From Dehalococcoidia bacterium (GTDB lineage: Bacteria > Chloroflexota > Dehalococcoidia > GIF9 > AB-539-J10): a stretch of 64,000 nt of DNA. The position numbers and the translations under genes are program-made. Below are positions 7,570 through 19,453 of the stretch, piece by piece; the first letter of the stretch is position 1, and every line of letters begins with the position of its first letter. The notes beneath the pieces are model-generated. The model was not told the origin of the DNA and searched no databases. It saw only the letters and a list, made by a program, of their open reading frames with translations. The stretch is taken from positions 1 through 64,000 of the forward strand of contig SKVJ01000015.1 in assembly GCA_007129495.1 (NCBI GenBank), given 5' to 3'.

Positions 7570-8776
7570 TCGTCGTAGTCTTCGTCCGCAAAACGCTGCT
7601 ACCCCGTTTCTGGCTGAGGCGCTCAGCCTCATCCACACACCGGTAGCGCTGCCGGAACTCATCACGGAATGACTCAAACCGGCCAACATCTATGGCTGTC
7701 CCGATGTCCTGCATCAATCGCTGGAAGAAGCTGAGGTTGTGAATGGTTGCGAGCCGATAAGCCAGCAGCTCATCACACTTGAACAAGTGGTGCAAGTAGG
7801 CCGACGAGAACGTACGGCATGTATAACAGGCACATTCCGGGTCGATAGCAGCCCATTCTGACTTAAGCGATGAGTGCTTAACGCTGTAGCGACCGTCACG
7901 GGTGTAGACAGCGCCGTTTCGCGCGACACGAGTTGGCAGGACACAGTCAAACATGTCGATGCCACACCAGACAGCCTCCACGATGTCCTCCGGAGAACCC
8001 ACTCCCATGAGGTAGCGAGGCCGATCAATCGGAAGTATTGGGACTGTCTCACGCAAGACCCTGTACATCACTTCTTTCGGTTCACCGACACTCAGACCAC
8101 CAACCGCGTAGCCTGGAAAGTCCAGTGTCCCGAGGGTTCTGGCGGACATCTTGCGTAGTTCGGTATCGCCACCGCCCTGAACAATAGCGAACATAAGTTG
8201 ATCATTACGCTGTTTAGCCGAAAGGCAGCGTTCTGCCCACCTGTGTGTCCGATCCAGTGCCTGACGCAATCGCGCCCCCTCCGAACCTCCGGCCGCCACA
8301 TCATCCAGCACCATAATGATGTCCGCTCCCAATCCCTCTTGTATTTGCACGGACTTCTCCGGTGTAAGGCGGTGTTCACTCCCGTCGATATGGGAGCGAA
8401 ACGTAACTCCCTCGTCATCGATAGTCCTGAGAGAAGCCAGACTGAAGACCTGAAACCCACCACTGTCAGTGAGAAGTGCCCTGTCCCACGCCATGAACTC
8501 ATGCAGACCGCCAGCTTCACGAACGATCTCCACTCCCGGGCGAAGGTACAGGTGATACGCATTGGCAAGCAGCACTTGGAACCCAATGCCGTGAAGATCA
8601 TCGGGCGTCAATGACTTGACCGTCGCCTGGCTCCCTACGGGCACAAAGACTGGAGTCCTGATGGTCCCGTGAGTTGTTTCCAGATGACCCGTACGTGCCC
8701 CTGACACAGGACAGCGTTGAGCGGTACTGAAGTGATGTGCTGCGATCTCGAGGGCCCCCTGCAGCAAGTATACCAT
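7520..8776 (-). CDS. tgt: tRNA-guanine transglycosylase
   Basis: Exchanges guanine 34 of GUN-anticodon tRNAs for preQ1 in queuosine synthesis. 418 aa from the chosen start. Seen: substrate-pocket motif LLTDSGGFQVFSL, GGLSVGEP, the nucleophile region GIDMFDCVLPTR (Asp of FDC), and the zinc site CACYTCRTF with a later His (C-x-C-x2-C ... H). The C-terminal about 40 residues are Ser/Arg/Thr-rich and extend beyond the usual family end, overlapping the transporter gene. The start is uncertain: the ATG at 8776 lacks a clear ribosome binding site, and the frame is open to 8833. Co-transcribed with the precursor transporter. Confidence 0.93.
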   Translation of the reverse strand: MVYLLQGALEIAAHHFSTAQRCPVSGARTGHLETTHGTIRTPVFVPVGSQATVKSLTPDDLHGIGFQVLLANAYHLYLRPGVEIVREAGGLHEFMAWDRALLTDSGGFQVFSLASLRTIDDEGVTFRSHIDGSEHRLTPEKSVQIQEGLGADIIMVLDDVAAGGSEGARLRQALDRTHRWAERCLSAKQRNDQLMFAIVQGGGDTELRKMSARTLGTLDFPGYAVGGLSVGEPKEVMYRVLRETVPILPIDRPRYLMGVGSPEDIVEAVWCGIDMFDCVLPTRVARNGAVYTRDGRYSVKHSSLKSEWAAIDPECACYTCRTFSSAYLHHLFKCDELLAYRLATIHNLSFFQRLMQDIGTAIDVGRFESFRDEFRQRYRCVDEAERLSQKRGSSVLRTKTTTNECRSRQCDLRHNLHS

Positions 8777-11666
<2,890 letters not shown>

Positions 11667-11726
11667 CGATTTATTAACCCCCAGGATACGCGGCGCCCGG
11701 AAGGCACCCGGCTATCGTCCAGAAAT

Positions 11727-11732
11727 AGTATA
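11727..11732 (-). promoter_or_regulatory. -10 box for the NUDIX gene
   Basis: TATACT read on the minus strand, with TTGCGG 15 nt upstream as a weak -35. Transcription would start about 54 nt before the NUDIX ATG at 11666. Confidence 0.4.
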
Positions 11733-11841
11733 CTCGCCTGCATTCTGCCGCAATCGAACACGAGAGAGCAGAACCACACCAGCCGAACAGGGGAAACCCG
11801 TGGTATCCTTTGTGTGGGTTTGAGACTCAACCACTCTCCTG

Positions 11842-11869
11842 TTGCCCCGACGCGGACCCGAACTATAGG
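11842..11869 (+). promoter_or_regulatory. Possible promoter for the RNase H-like nuclease operon
   Basis: TTGCCC at 11842-11847, a 16-nt spacer and TATAGG at 11864-11869. It lies 40 nt before the ATG at 11910, in the divergent gap with the NUDIX gene. Moderate match only. Confidence 0.4.
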
Positions 11870-11909
11870 ACAAAATTGCGGGGTTCGACCTGCATGACCC
11901 GGAATCAGA

Positions 11910-12395
11910 ATGGATGCGTATCTTGATATCGAAACCACCGGACTGAGTCCGTTCGGGGATGCCATCACCGTCGTCGGAGTATGCCGGCAAGAGTCAAATG
12001 GTTTGGCATTCAAGCAACTGGTGGGCCCGGAGGTCACCCTCGAAAACGTCACGAGCCTCCTTGCCGGGGTGAAGACCCTGTACACGTATAACGGTGCACG
12101 GTTCGACCTGGTATTCCTGAAGTCCCAACTCAGGCTGGAACTGGATCCGTCACTTGCCCATCGAGACCTGATGTATACCTGCTGGGACCGCGGTCTCTAC
12201 GGTGGATTCAAGGCAGTAGAACGATACCTTGGTATAAGAAGGACTGTCCAGGGAGTGTCAGGCCGACAGGCAGTCGAACTATGGTGGCGCTACATCCGCA
12301 AAGGCGACAATGAAGCACTGCAGTTGCTCCTGCAATACAACGAAGAGGATGTTCTTAACCTTAAAGCCCTGAAGGAGAAGCTCGGCATCGACTGA
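11910..12395 (+). CDS. RNase H-like (YprB/DEDD-type) 3'-5' exonuclease domain protein
   Basis: 161 aa, single domain. The acidic DEDD motifs are readable: DIETTG at the N-terminus (D6, E8), YNGARFD in the middle, HRDL, and YNEEDV near the C-terminus. This matches the YprB-type RNase H-fold nuclease domain found in Firmicutes and Chloroflexota. Substrate (DNA or RNA) is unknown. The short ORF has only the nuclease domain, without TPR or helicase extensions. It is followed 4 nt later by the amidohydrolase, so the two are likely co-transcribed. Confidence 0.8.
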   Translation: MDAYLDIETTGLSPFGDAITVVGVCRQESNGLAFKQLVGPEVTLENVTSLLAGVKTLYTYNGARFDLVFLKSQLRLELDPSLAHRDLMYTCWDRGLYGGFKAVERYLGIRRTVQGVSGRQAVELWWRYIRKGDNEALQLLLQYNEEDVLNLKALKEKLGID

Positions 12396-12399
12396 AGCC

Positions 12400-13278
12400 A
12401 TGTCAGCGAAGGAAATGAGGATTATCGACTTCCATACTCACGTGGTACCTCCCTGGGTGATAGAGGAGAGAGAGTCACTCTCAACCAGAGATGCCTGCTT
12501 TGCCATGCTCTACTCTCATCCAACATCGAAACTGGCTACCGCGGAAGATCTCCTTCAGAGCATGGACGAGGCGGGGGTATCGATGTCGGTCGTGCTGAAT
12601 ATAGGCTGGATGAGTCACGATCTTTGCGTACGTACCAATGACTACCTGATCGAATCATCTGTTAAACGGCCCGGGCGCATCATTCCGTTCTGCATGGTCC
12701 AGCCCACCGACGTGGACCTCGCCCTTCGGGAACTCGAGAGATGCGCAGCAGGCGGCGCCCGGGGAATCGGCGAACTGAGACCCGACATACAGAACTACTC
12801 CCTGGCGGACACCAATCTGCTGACTCCTCTTATGACCCTCGCCGCTGATCACGGAATGGTATTGCTCACGCACGTTTCTGAACCCGTAGGACATGCATAC
12901 CCGGGCAAGGGCACGATTACTCCAGAACAGCCATACGCCCTGGCGGAGGCTTTTCCGCAAGTCACTCTCGTCTGTGCACACTGGGGTGGCGGACTACCGT
13001 TCTACTATCTCATGCCAGAGGTCCGGAAGACGCTGTCCAACGTCTACTTCGATACAGCGGCGACGCAGTACCTTTATTCCCCGGAAGTGTTCCGGATAGT
13101 TTCGCAATTGACGGGAGAGGGGCATGTAGTATTTGGCTCAGATTTCCCCCTGATCCCGCAACAACGCGCACTGAACGACCTCTGGTCGGCACCACTCTCC
13201 GAGGAGGCACAACTCGAAGTGCTTTCGGCCAGCGCACATCGGATGCTGGCCAACAGAGGGGGAACGCATCATGTCTGA
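12400..13278 (+). CDS. Amidohydrolase-2 family metal-dependent TIM-barrel hydrolase
   Basis: 292 aa. Metal-binding residues of the amidohydrolase superfamily are in place: HxH in DFHTHVV near the N-terminus, His in LLTHVSEP, His in VCAHWGGG and Asp in GSDFP near the C-terminus. PF04909-type enzymes are decarboxylases or lactone/amide hydrolases, and the substrate here cannot be told. The RGIGELRP segment precedes the central His. The start is ATG 12400; ATG 12415 is an alternative preceded by GAAGGA. It overlaps thpR by 8 nt, in an operon running from 11910. Confidence 0.82.
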   Translation: MSAKEMRIIDFHTHVVPPWVIEERESLSTRDACFAMLYSHPTSKLATAEDLLQSMDEAGVSMSVVLNIGWMSHDLCVRTNDYLIESSVKRPGRIIPFCMVQPTDVDLALRELERCAAGGARGIGELRPDIQNYSLADTNLLTPLMTLAADHGMVLLTHVSEPVGHAYPGKGTITPEQPYALAEAFPQVTLVCAHWGGGLPFYYLMPEVRKTLSNVYFDTAATQYLYSPEVFRIVSQLTGEGHVVFGSDFPLIPQQRALNDLWSAPLSEEAQLEVLSASAHRMLANRGGTHHV

Positions 13279-13876
13279 TACCACACTACGCGCCTTTATT
13301 GCCATCGAGCTGCCAGACGACATCAAGACTCACCTCCATACAGTCATACAGAATCTGAGACAACGAGTTGCAGGGCCGGACATCAAGTGGGTAGCACCCG
13401 AGAGTATTCATCTGACATTGAAATTCCTCGGCCATGTGCCGACTTCCAGGGTCGAAGAGTTTCAGCAGAGCCTCGGCGATATCTGTACAGCTACCCCTCC
13501 AATGTGGCTTGCCATCCAGGCACTCGGGGGGTTCCCTTCGACCAGGACGCCCCGCGTTATCTGGGCAGGGCTTGGTGGCGATATCGAACCTCTGGCGTTG
13601 CTGGCTGAGAGGATTGACGTCGCATTCACCGAGCTGGGCTTCCCGAAGGAAACCAGAGCTTTCACGCCTCACCTCACTATCGCCCGAATTCGGCAGGAAG
13701 CCACGCGTGAAACGCGAACCGCTCTCGGGGCAGCCCTCGCTGAGGCACACATAGCGAGAGGAATTGAATTCAGAGCCGTCGCTGTGAGCCTGATGAGAAG
13801 TCAGTTGCTTCGCAGTGGGGCTGTGTACAGCCGCTTGGCCAGTCACTCTTTCGACTCATCATCGAAACCCGATTGA
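13271..13876 (+). CDS. thpR: RNA 2',3'-cyclic phosphodiesterase
   Basis: 201 aa 2H phosphoesterase, formerly 2'-5' RNA ligase LigT. Both catalytic H-x-T/S motifs are present: HLTLKFLG in the N-terminal lobe and HLTIARI in the C-terminal lobe. The opening TLRAFIAIELPDD is characteristic. It hydrolyses 2',3'-cyclic phosphates on RNA ends. Its ATG lies 8 nt inside the upstream amidohydrolase gene, so translation is probably coupled. Confidence 0.92.
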   Translation: MSDTTLRAFIAIELPDDIKTHLHTVIQNLRQRVAGPDIKWVAPESIHLTLKFLGHVPTSRVEEFQQSLGDICTATPPMWLAIQALGGFPSTRTPRVIWAGLGGDIEPLALLAERIDVAFTELGFPKETRAFTPHLTIARIRQEATRETRTALGAALAEAHIARGIEFRAVAVSLMRSQLLRSGAVYSRLASHSFDSSSKPD

Positions 13877-13950
13877 CTCTCGAAGTCGGCTTGCGGGCGA
13901 AATGGGCCTGATATATACTTCAGGTAGATTAGGTTTGGGAGGTGGATACC

Positions 13951-14160
13951 TTGGAGAATTCTCCTTTCCCCAAGTGCCTGAAGTGCGACAAAGGTGATCT
14001 CGTTCCTCTGTCTGACTTCGGAAGCCAAGGTGCATCTATTCACTACAAGGCATGGGTGTGTACCAATTCCGACTGCGGGTTTAATCTGAAGATCAGGAAC
14101 GGTGAGGTATATCTCAACGAGCCGATTCTTAGCGGTGAGCTTCGGGCCCGGAGTCATTAG
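13951..14160 (+). CDS. Small zinc-ribbon protein
   Basis: 69 aa from the TTG start. Two cysteine knuckles are visible, CLKC and CTNSDC, separated by about 30 residues, which suggests one zinc ribbon. No other domain. The TTG at 13951 is preferred because GGGAGG (13937-13942) sits 8 nt upstream; the in-frame GTG at 13942 overlaps that ribosome binding site. Function unknown. It lies between thpR and comF on the same strand, a position that suggests a nucleic-acid-related role only loosely. Confidence 0.7.
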   Translation: MENSPFPKCLKCDKGDLVPLSDFGSQGASIHYKAWVCTNSDCGFNLKIRNGEVYLNEPILSGELRARSH

Positions 14161-14181
14161 GAAACACAGGCTCAAGCAACA

Positions 14182-14880
14182 GTGGTTTGCGTCAGCGGCA
14201 TAGTCGGTTTGGCGCTGGACTGTCTATTCCCCCGGATATGCGTGGGATGTGGCAGGCTTGGTGCCTATATCTGTGTGAAGTGCGAGGCGCAGATGCCACT
14301 GCTGTCGGGGCCCCTATGCCCCCGTTGTGGTCAACCTCAGCCAAGCGGGATGGCATGCCCGGACTGCGCCAGGTCGTCGAGTCCCATCTCATCCATCCGT
14401 TCGGTTTTTCGATTCGAGGGAATAATCCGCACCGCCATTCACGATTTGAAGTATCACAACGTCAGGGCGATAGCGCCAACTCTGGCAGGGTACCTTGTAT
14501 CAGTCGTACCCAGCAATCTGGGTGCATGTGATCTCATCCTATCAGTGCCGTTGCATCCGGCACGTTACAAGCATCGCGGCTACAACCAGGCAGCACTGCT
14601 TGCGGGTGAACTGGGCCGAATTCTAGGCATTCCGGTGTCTTCAGTTTCACTTGAGAGAACACGGGAAGGAAGCACTCAGGTCCGTACAAGAAGCCTGGAA
14701 GAACGACGGCGGAATGTCACGGATACCTTTGCCTGCACTGACATATTCATTGCGGGCAAACGAGTTATGCTGGTAGATGACGTCTGTACAACAGGGGCCA
14801 CTCTCGAGTCCTGTGCTGCCGCCCTCAAGAGTGCTGGAGCGCTCGATATCTGTGGGCTGACAGTCGCCCGGGAAGTGTAG
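14182..14880 (+). CDS. ComF family protein (phosphoribosyltransferase fold)
   Basis: 232 aa. The N-terminal zinc-finger-like part has CVGCG, CVKC, CPRCG and CPDC pairs (residues about 14-60). The C-terminal type I phosphoribosyltransferase domain has the PRPP loop VMLVDDVCTTGAT and the conserved HRGYNQAALLA segment. ComF proteins assist uptake of single-stranded DNA in natural transformation in Firmicutes and Proteobacteria. No other competence gene is nearby, so a competence role here is inferred. The start is GTG 14182 with only a weak ribosome binding site. Confidence 0.88.
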   Translation: MVCVSGIVGLALDCLFPRICVGCGRLGAYICVKCEAQMPLLSGPLCPRCGQPQPSGMACPDCARSSSPISSIRSVFRFEGIIRTAIHDLKYHNVRAIAPTLAGYLVSVVPSNLGACDLILSVPLHPARYKHRGYNQAALLAGELGRILGIPVSSVSLERTREGSTQVRTRSLEERRRNVTDTFACTDIFIAGKRVMLVDDVCTTGATLESCAAALKSAGALDICGLTVAREV

Positions 14881-14898
14881 AGTTTAAGGGAGGTTCAT

Positions 14899-15450
14899 AT
14901 GGAATTACAGGTTCATGCTAAGAACGACACGTCGATATCTCCCTCGATTGAGGAGTACGCAACCACAAGGATCGGCAAGATGGCTCGCTACCTCCCCACT
15001 ATCAGTAACGGAATGGTGGAGATATCCGAAGAGGGAATCAGGCAGCCTGATCAGCGATTCGTCGTCCAGGTGACCCTCGTTGAAACCAATGGCGTGGTGA
15101 TCAGGGCACAGGAAAGAGCCGAGGATATGCGGATCGCCATTGACCGCGTGGCTGACGCACTAACTAACCGCATCTTGCGCCACAAAGGTAAGCGCTACAA
15201 CAAAGGCAATGACACAGTGCGCAGGATGGAGCCAGCGCTTGAAACCGATCAACCGGAACCTGAGCAGCCACGCCGCGTTGTCAAGACGAAACAGTTCACG
15301 GTCAAGCCCATGCCAGTTGATGAAGCGATCGAACAAATGGAACTGCTCGGGCACGATTTCTTTCTGTTCGTCGATTCTGATACCGAGAGAGCCAATGTGC
15401 TCTACAGAAGAAAGGACGGTGACTACGGACTGATAGAGCAGGCCGCGTAG
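14899..15450 (+). CDS. hpf: Long-form ribosome hibernation promoting factor
   Basis: 183 aa, the long form. The N-terminal HPF/RaiA domain (about 1-100, MELQVHAKNDTSISPSI) binds the 30S decoding region. A charged linker (about 105-130) leads to a C-terminal dimerisation domain (about 132-183, VKTKQFTVKPMPVDEAIEQM) that joins two 70S ribosomes into 100S particles. AAGGGAGGT just upstream is one of the strongest ribosome binding sites in the window, in keeping with high expression. It lies 18 nt after comF. Confidence 0.95.
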   Translation: MELQVHAKNDTSISPSIEEYATTRIGKMARYLPTISNGMVEISEEGIRQPDQRFVVQVTLVETNGVVIRAQERAEDMRIAIDRVADALTNRILRHKGKRYNKGNDTVRRMEPALETDQPEPEQPRRVVKTKQFTVKPMPVDEAIEQMELLGHDFFLFVDSDTERANVLYRRKDGDYGLIEQAA

Positions 15451-15461
15451 GGAGTCCCTGC

Positions 15462-15983
15462 ATGGATTATGCCCTGTTCCCCTCGTCGCTCGGGTGGCTA
15501 GGAATTGCCGGGTCTGCCAGCGGAATCGTATGCGTCATACTGCCGGCTGAGTCCCGCGACATGATACTGGAGCGCTTGTGTGAACGGCTCAAATCACCGT
15601 TGTGTGAAATGCGCGAGCGCGATCCTTCAACGTTCGGTAGTCTACCTTCCCGCCTCGCCACATACATGCGCGGCGAGGAGATCAGCTTTCACGATCCCAT
15701 CGACCGCACCGGTTGGACACCGTTTCGTTCCCGCGTGTGGGACGCAACGCGCCAGATCCCCTACGGCGAAACCAGGAGTTATTCCTGGGTGGCCGGCGCA
15801 ATAGGACAGCCACGGGCGTGCCGTGCGGTAGGACAAGCGCTTCACCACAATCCGGTACCCATCCTCGTGCCCTGCCACCGGGTGATAGGCGCGGACAAAG
15901 CGCTTACAGGATTTGGCGGCGGAGTGGCTCTCAAGCAACAACTCATCTCGTTGGAGACGGAGTCGACCATCGACCTCAAGTGA
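15462..15983 (+). CDS. ogt: Methylated-DNA--protein-cysteine S-methyltransferase
   Basis: 173 aa suicide repair protein that moves the methyl group from O6-methylguanine to its own cysteine. The active site LVPCHRVIG places the acceptor at C138. The DNA-binding helix-turn-helix precedes it (IPYGETRSYSWVA, recognition helix RACRAVGQALHHNPVP). The N-terminal domain is short and degenerate, as in Ogt. It begins 11 nt after hpf and ends overlapping the 3' end of dnaE by 8 nt on the opposite strand. Confidence 0.94.
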   Translation: MDYALFPSSLGWLGIAGSASGIVCVILPAESRDMILERLCERLKSPLCEMRERDPSTFGSLPSRLATYMRGEEISFHDPIDRTGWTPFRSRVWDATRQIPYGETRSYSWVAGAIGQPRACRAVGQALHHNPVPILVPCHRVIGADKALTGFGGGVALKQQLISLETESTIDLK

Positions 15984-18900
15984 TGTGGTAGGAGTTATCG
16001 GCCAACACGTCACTCAATTGACGTTCGAGTTCGGAATTTAGAGCCACCTTCACCTCGGGCATTTCCATTTCGGCTTTCCTTCCCGATGATGTCGCGATTG
16101 AGAGAACTACGAAGTCATCACCCGGATACGCCCTCAGCAACTCAACGACTCGGTGCAGCAGTTCCACATCTGACTGCCGGTCGTCCGTCTCTTTGAGTTC
16201 GATGACAATCTCTCTGCGCCTGTCGAGTCGACGAGCACTGCATTGACCCGGAGCGTACCTCTGGGCGTGTTGGCAACTGATCTGAAACTGCCCCTCACGG
16301 CCACGTAGCTGCCCTTTTACAATCACCATCGCCCCTTCGACCCAAAGACCCCGGGTATTCTCGTGCAACCGAGGCCAGACCGTCACTTCCACGCTACCCG
16401 AAGTGTCTTCCAGGACCGCGATTAGGAAAGGGCGTCCTTCTTTGGTAGCGGATTGCCTGACTGATGCCACCATGCCGGCGACAATAATCTCCCGTTCCAG
16501 GAAGTCCTGTCCCAGCATGCCGCAGCGGGCCGAGATGAAGCCGTCCATTTCTTCCTGGAAGGCCTCCGCCGGATGAGGAGAGAAACGGACGCCCGTCAGT
16601 TCTCGTTCCCACGTTACCTTCTCACGCGCAGATACTTCAGGAATTCCGGTCCCGAGGTCCAGTTCAAGCCCCTCAGGCACCTCTGCCATTACGTCGAATA
16701 AGGATGTCTGCCCGGAATCACGTGTGCGCTGCTCAGATTGCGCCATTGCTACAATGCGATCCAACGATGCCAGCAAGGCCGACCTCGCACCGAGGCAATC
16801 CAGTGCTCCCACACGGATCAGGCTCTCCACAACCTTCTTAGTGGCTCCTTTCGCACCCACCCGCCGGCAGAAGTCCCCAACTGTGGTAAACGGCTCACCA
16901 CTTCGGCGTCCATCGAGAATCGCGTTGATCGGTCCCGCGCCAACATTCTTGACCGCAGCAAGGCCGAACCGTATCGCCTGCCCGGATTCGGCGTCTTCTA
17001 TGGTGAACCCTGCTCCGCTCCGGTTCACGTCCGGTGGAAGAATCCTGATGCCCATCTTTCGGCATTCCTCTTCCGCAAGGGCGATCTTGTCGCTGTTATC
17101 GAGATAGGTGTTCATGAAAGCAGAGATGTACTCGACCGGGTAGTTGGCTTTCAGATAGGCTCCCCGGTATGCCACGAGCGCGTAGCTGACACTATGCGCC
17201 TTGTTGAAGGCATATCCCGCAAATGGCTCGATCAGCGCGAATATCTGTCTCGCCAAGGATTGGTCGATTCCGTTCGCTACCGCACCGGCTACAAAGGTTT
17301 GTTCCTGTTCCCTCATCACCTCGGGTATCTTCTTTCCCATGGCCTTGCGGAAGATGTCCGCCTGCCCCATCGAATACCCGGCCAATGTCTGAGCAATGAA
17401 CATCACCTGTTCCTGGTACACGATAACGCCGTACGTCTCTTCAAGTATCCGTTCCAGTGCTGGATGAGGATAGCGGACTGGTGACACTCCTTGCTTCGAC
17501 CGTATGAAGCGATCGATCTGCTCCATAGGACCAGGTCTATACAGTGCGACCATAGCAGATATATCAGCAAACACGGACGGCTTCAACTCCTGCAGGTACC
17601 GCCGCATGCCTTTGCTTTCGAGTTGGAAGATGTCGCGAGTCTCACCCGAGGCCAACAGTTCAAAGGTCTTTCGGTCATCCAGCGGGAGAAGGCTGAAATC
17701 GATCTCTACGCCGTGGCGCCTGCTGATCGAATCCTGAGCCTTCGCAAGAATAGTCAGATTTGAGAGTCCAAGGAAATCCATCTTAAGCAGACCCAACTTG
17801 GCGATATTCCACATGTGAAATTGCGTCATCAGGCCCTGTTGGCCCGACTTGCCGAGCGGTTGCAGCGGTGTATGCCGCACGAGCGGATCGCGGGAAATCA
17901 CCACCCCTGCCGCATGCGTGCTCGAATGACGAACAAGCCCTTCGATCCTGCGTGCCGTGCTCACGAGCCGCCTTACGTCATCATCATCCTCATACATCAG
18001 GTGAATCTCAGGACTCTCCGCTACTGCACGCTCCAGCGTGATGGTCAATTCCTGCGGTACGAGGCGAGCTATTCTATCCACCTGGCTGTACGGCATGCCG
18101 AGCGCACGTCCTGCGTCACGGAGAGCCCCCCGAGCTCCCATCGTTCCGAATGTGATGATCTGCGCAACGTGGTCGGTACCATACCTCGCATTGACGTAGG
18201 AGAGCATTTCGTCCCGCCGATCATCCTGAAAATCGAGGTCGATATCGGGCATTTCGCTTCGCTCAATGTTGAGGAAGCGTTCAAAGACAAGACCATAGTC
18301 GATTGGATCAATGTCAGTTATCGAGAGACAATAGAGGACCAGGCTTGCCGCTGCACTTCCGCGAACACCGTAATAGATGCCATTTTGCTTGGCGTAGGAC
18401 ACGATATCCCATACAACCAGGAAGTAATCGGCAAATTGTGTTCGCTCTATAACGTCGAGTTCGTGCTGGAGCCTTTGTTCCAGTTCAGGAGTGGGGTAGG
18501 GAAACCTCTGCCGGAATCCGTCCCAGCAGAGGAATGCAAGATGCTCCTCTGCGGACCGTCCTTCCGGTAACGGCACCTCAGGAAGATGCAGTTTGTTGAA
18601 ATCGAGTTGAACGTCACAAAGTTCGGCGATCCGCACAGTGTTCTCAATTGCTTCAGGGAGGTCTTGGAACAGTTCTGCAACTTCCTCGGGGCTCCGAAGA
18701 TAGAAGAAGTCACCCGCCATCTTGAGGCGTTTCTCGTCCTGTACCAGTGCGTTGGTCTGCACACACAGCAGAAGGTCGTGAGCCTCAGCATCAGCCTGCT
18801 CCACGTAGTGCACGTCGAAGGTAGCGACAAGCGGAATTCCGAGTCTTCGGCCAAGTGCGACAAGCTCGGGATTCGCCACTTCCAGGTCGTGAATTGGATG

Positions 18901-19425
18901 CCGCTGCAACTCTATGTAGTAGTCGCCGAATAGATCCCGGTACCACAAGGCAGCAGCCTCAGCATCAGTCACCCGGCCTTCCAGAATTAATCTGACCAAC
19001 TCACCGCTGGCACATCCTGACAGCGCGATGAGACCATCGTGATGCTCTTGGAGCAGCGCCCGGTCAACTCGTGGCTTGTAGTAGAAGCCCTCGGTGTGGC
19101 TCCGGGTAACCAGTTGTATAAGGTTATGGTATCCTTTAGTATTCTTGGCCAGGAGAGTCAGGTGAAAGGGATTGCGGTTCGAAGCGTCCCGGATTGTCCT
19201 ATTCGACTCAGCCACATAGACTTCGCAGCCGAGAATCGGCTTCAGGCCGGCGGTTCGGGCAGCTGTATAGAAGTCGATTGCCCCATACATGCTCCCGTGG
19301 TCGGTTATGGCGATACTCGCCATACCCTGGTCCTTCGCACGGGAAATGAGTTGCGGAATACGACACATCCCGTCAAGAAGGCTGTATTCGGTATGGACGT
19401 GAAGATGAACGAAGGCCGAAGCCAT
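15976..19425 (-). CDS. dnaE: DNA polymerase III alpha subunit
   Basis: 1149 aa replicative polymerase. Domains: PHP at the N-terminus (FVHLHVHTEYSLLDG, ITDHGSMYG); palm with catalytic aspartates in PDIDLDFQDDRRDEM; fingers with GSAAASLVLYCL; FNKAHSVSYALVAY before the helix-hairpin-helix region; OB-fold (IIVAGMVASVRQ); and a C-terminal region. This is DnaE1 type rather than PolC, with no exonuclease domain. There is no Shine-Dalgarno sequence: TATAAT at 19438-19433 ends 7 nt before the ATG, so the message is probably leaderless. It diverges from the DUF1461 gene with a 28-nt gap. Confidence 0.97.
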   Translation of the reverse strand: MASAFVHLHVHTEYSLLDGMCRIPQLISRAKDQGMASIAITDHGSMYGAIDFYTAARTAGLKPILGCEVYVAESNRTIRDASNRNPFHLTLLAKNTKGYHNLIQLVTRSHTEGFYYKPRVDRALLQEHHDGLIALSGCASGELVRLILEGRVTDAEAAALWYRDLFGDYYIELQRHPIHDLEVANPELVALGRRLGIPLVATFDVHYVEQADAEAHDLLLCVQTNALVQDEKRLKMAGDFFYLRSPEEVAELFQDLPEAIENTVRIAELCDVQLDFNKLHLPEVPLPEGRSAEEHLAFLCWDGFRQRFPYPTPELEQRLQHELDVIERTQFADYFLVVWDIVSYAKQNGIYYGVRGSAAASLVLYCLSITDIDPIDYGLVFERFLNIERSEMPDIDLDFQDDRRDEMLSYVNARYGTDHVAQIITFGTMGARGALRDAGRALGMPYSQVDRIARLVPQELTITLERAVAESPEIHLMYEDDDDVRRLVSTARRIEGLVRHSSTHAAGVVISRDPLVRHTPLQPLGKSGQQGLMTQFHMWNIAKLGLLKMDFLGLSNLTILAKAQDSISRRHGVEIDFSLLPLDDRKTFELLASGETRDIFQLESKGMRRYLQELKPSVFADISAMVALYRPGPMEQIDRFIRSKQGVSPVRYPHPALERILEETYGVIVYQEQVMFIAQTLAGYSMGQADIFRKAMGKKIPEVMREQEQTFVAGAVANGIDQSLARQIFALIEPFAGYAFNKAHSVSYALVAYRGAYLKANYPVEYISAFMNTYLDNSDKIALAEEECRKMGIRILPPDVNRSGAGFTIEDAESGQAIRFGLAAVKNVGAGPINAILDGRRSGEPFTTVGDFCRRVGAKGATKKVVESLIRVGALDCLGARSALLASLDRIVAMAQSEQRTRDSGQTSLFDVMAEVPEGLELDLGTGIPEVSAREKVTWERELTGVRFSPHPAEAFQEEMDGFISARCGMLGQDFLEREIIVAGMVASVRQSATKEGRPFLIAVLEDTSGSVEVTVWPRLHENTRGLWVEGAMVIVKGQLRGREGQFQISCQHAQRYAPGQCSARRLDRRREIVIELKETDDRQSDVELLHRVVELLRAYPGDDFVVLSIATSSGRKAEMEMPEVKVALNSELERQLSDVLADNSYHIT

Positions 19426-19432
19426 CGAGGCG

Positions 19433-19438
19433 ATTATA
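19433..19438 (-). promoter_or_regulatory. Consensus -10 box directly before dnaE
   Basis: TATAAT on the minus strand with only 7 nt (CGCCTCG) between it and the dnaE ATG. Initiation at the usual distance would start the transcript at or next to the A of the ATG. No good -35 is seen at 17-18 nt. Confidence 0.6.
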
Positions 19439-19453
19439 CCATGGGGTCAAGAC

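Noticed and set aside
17815-18570. 251-codon plus-strand open frame inside dnaE
   Set aside because: It lies entirely opposite conserved DnaE sequence; composition (many His, Cys, Arg) is typical of a shadow frame.
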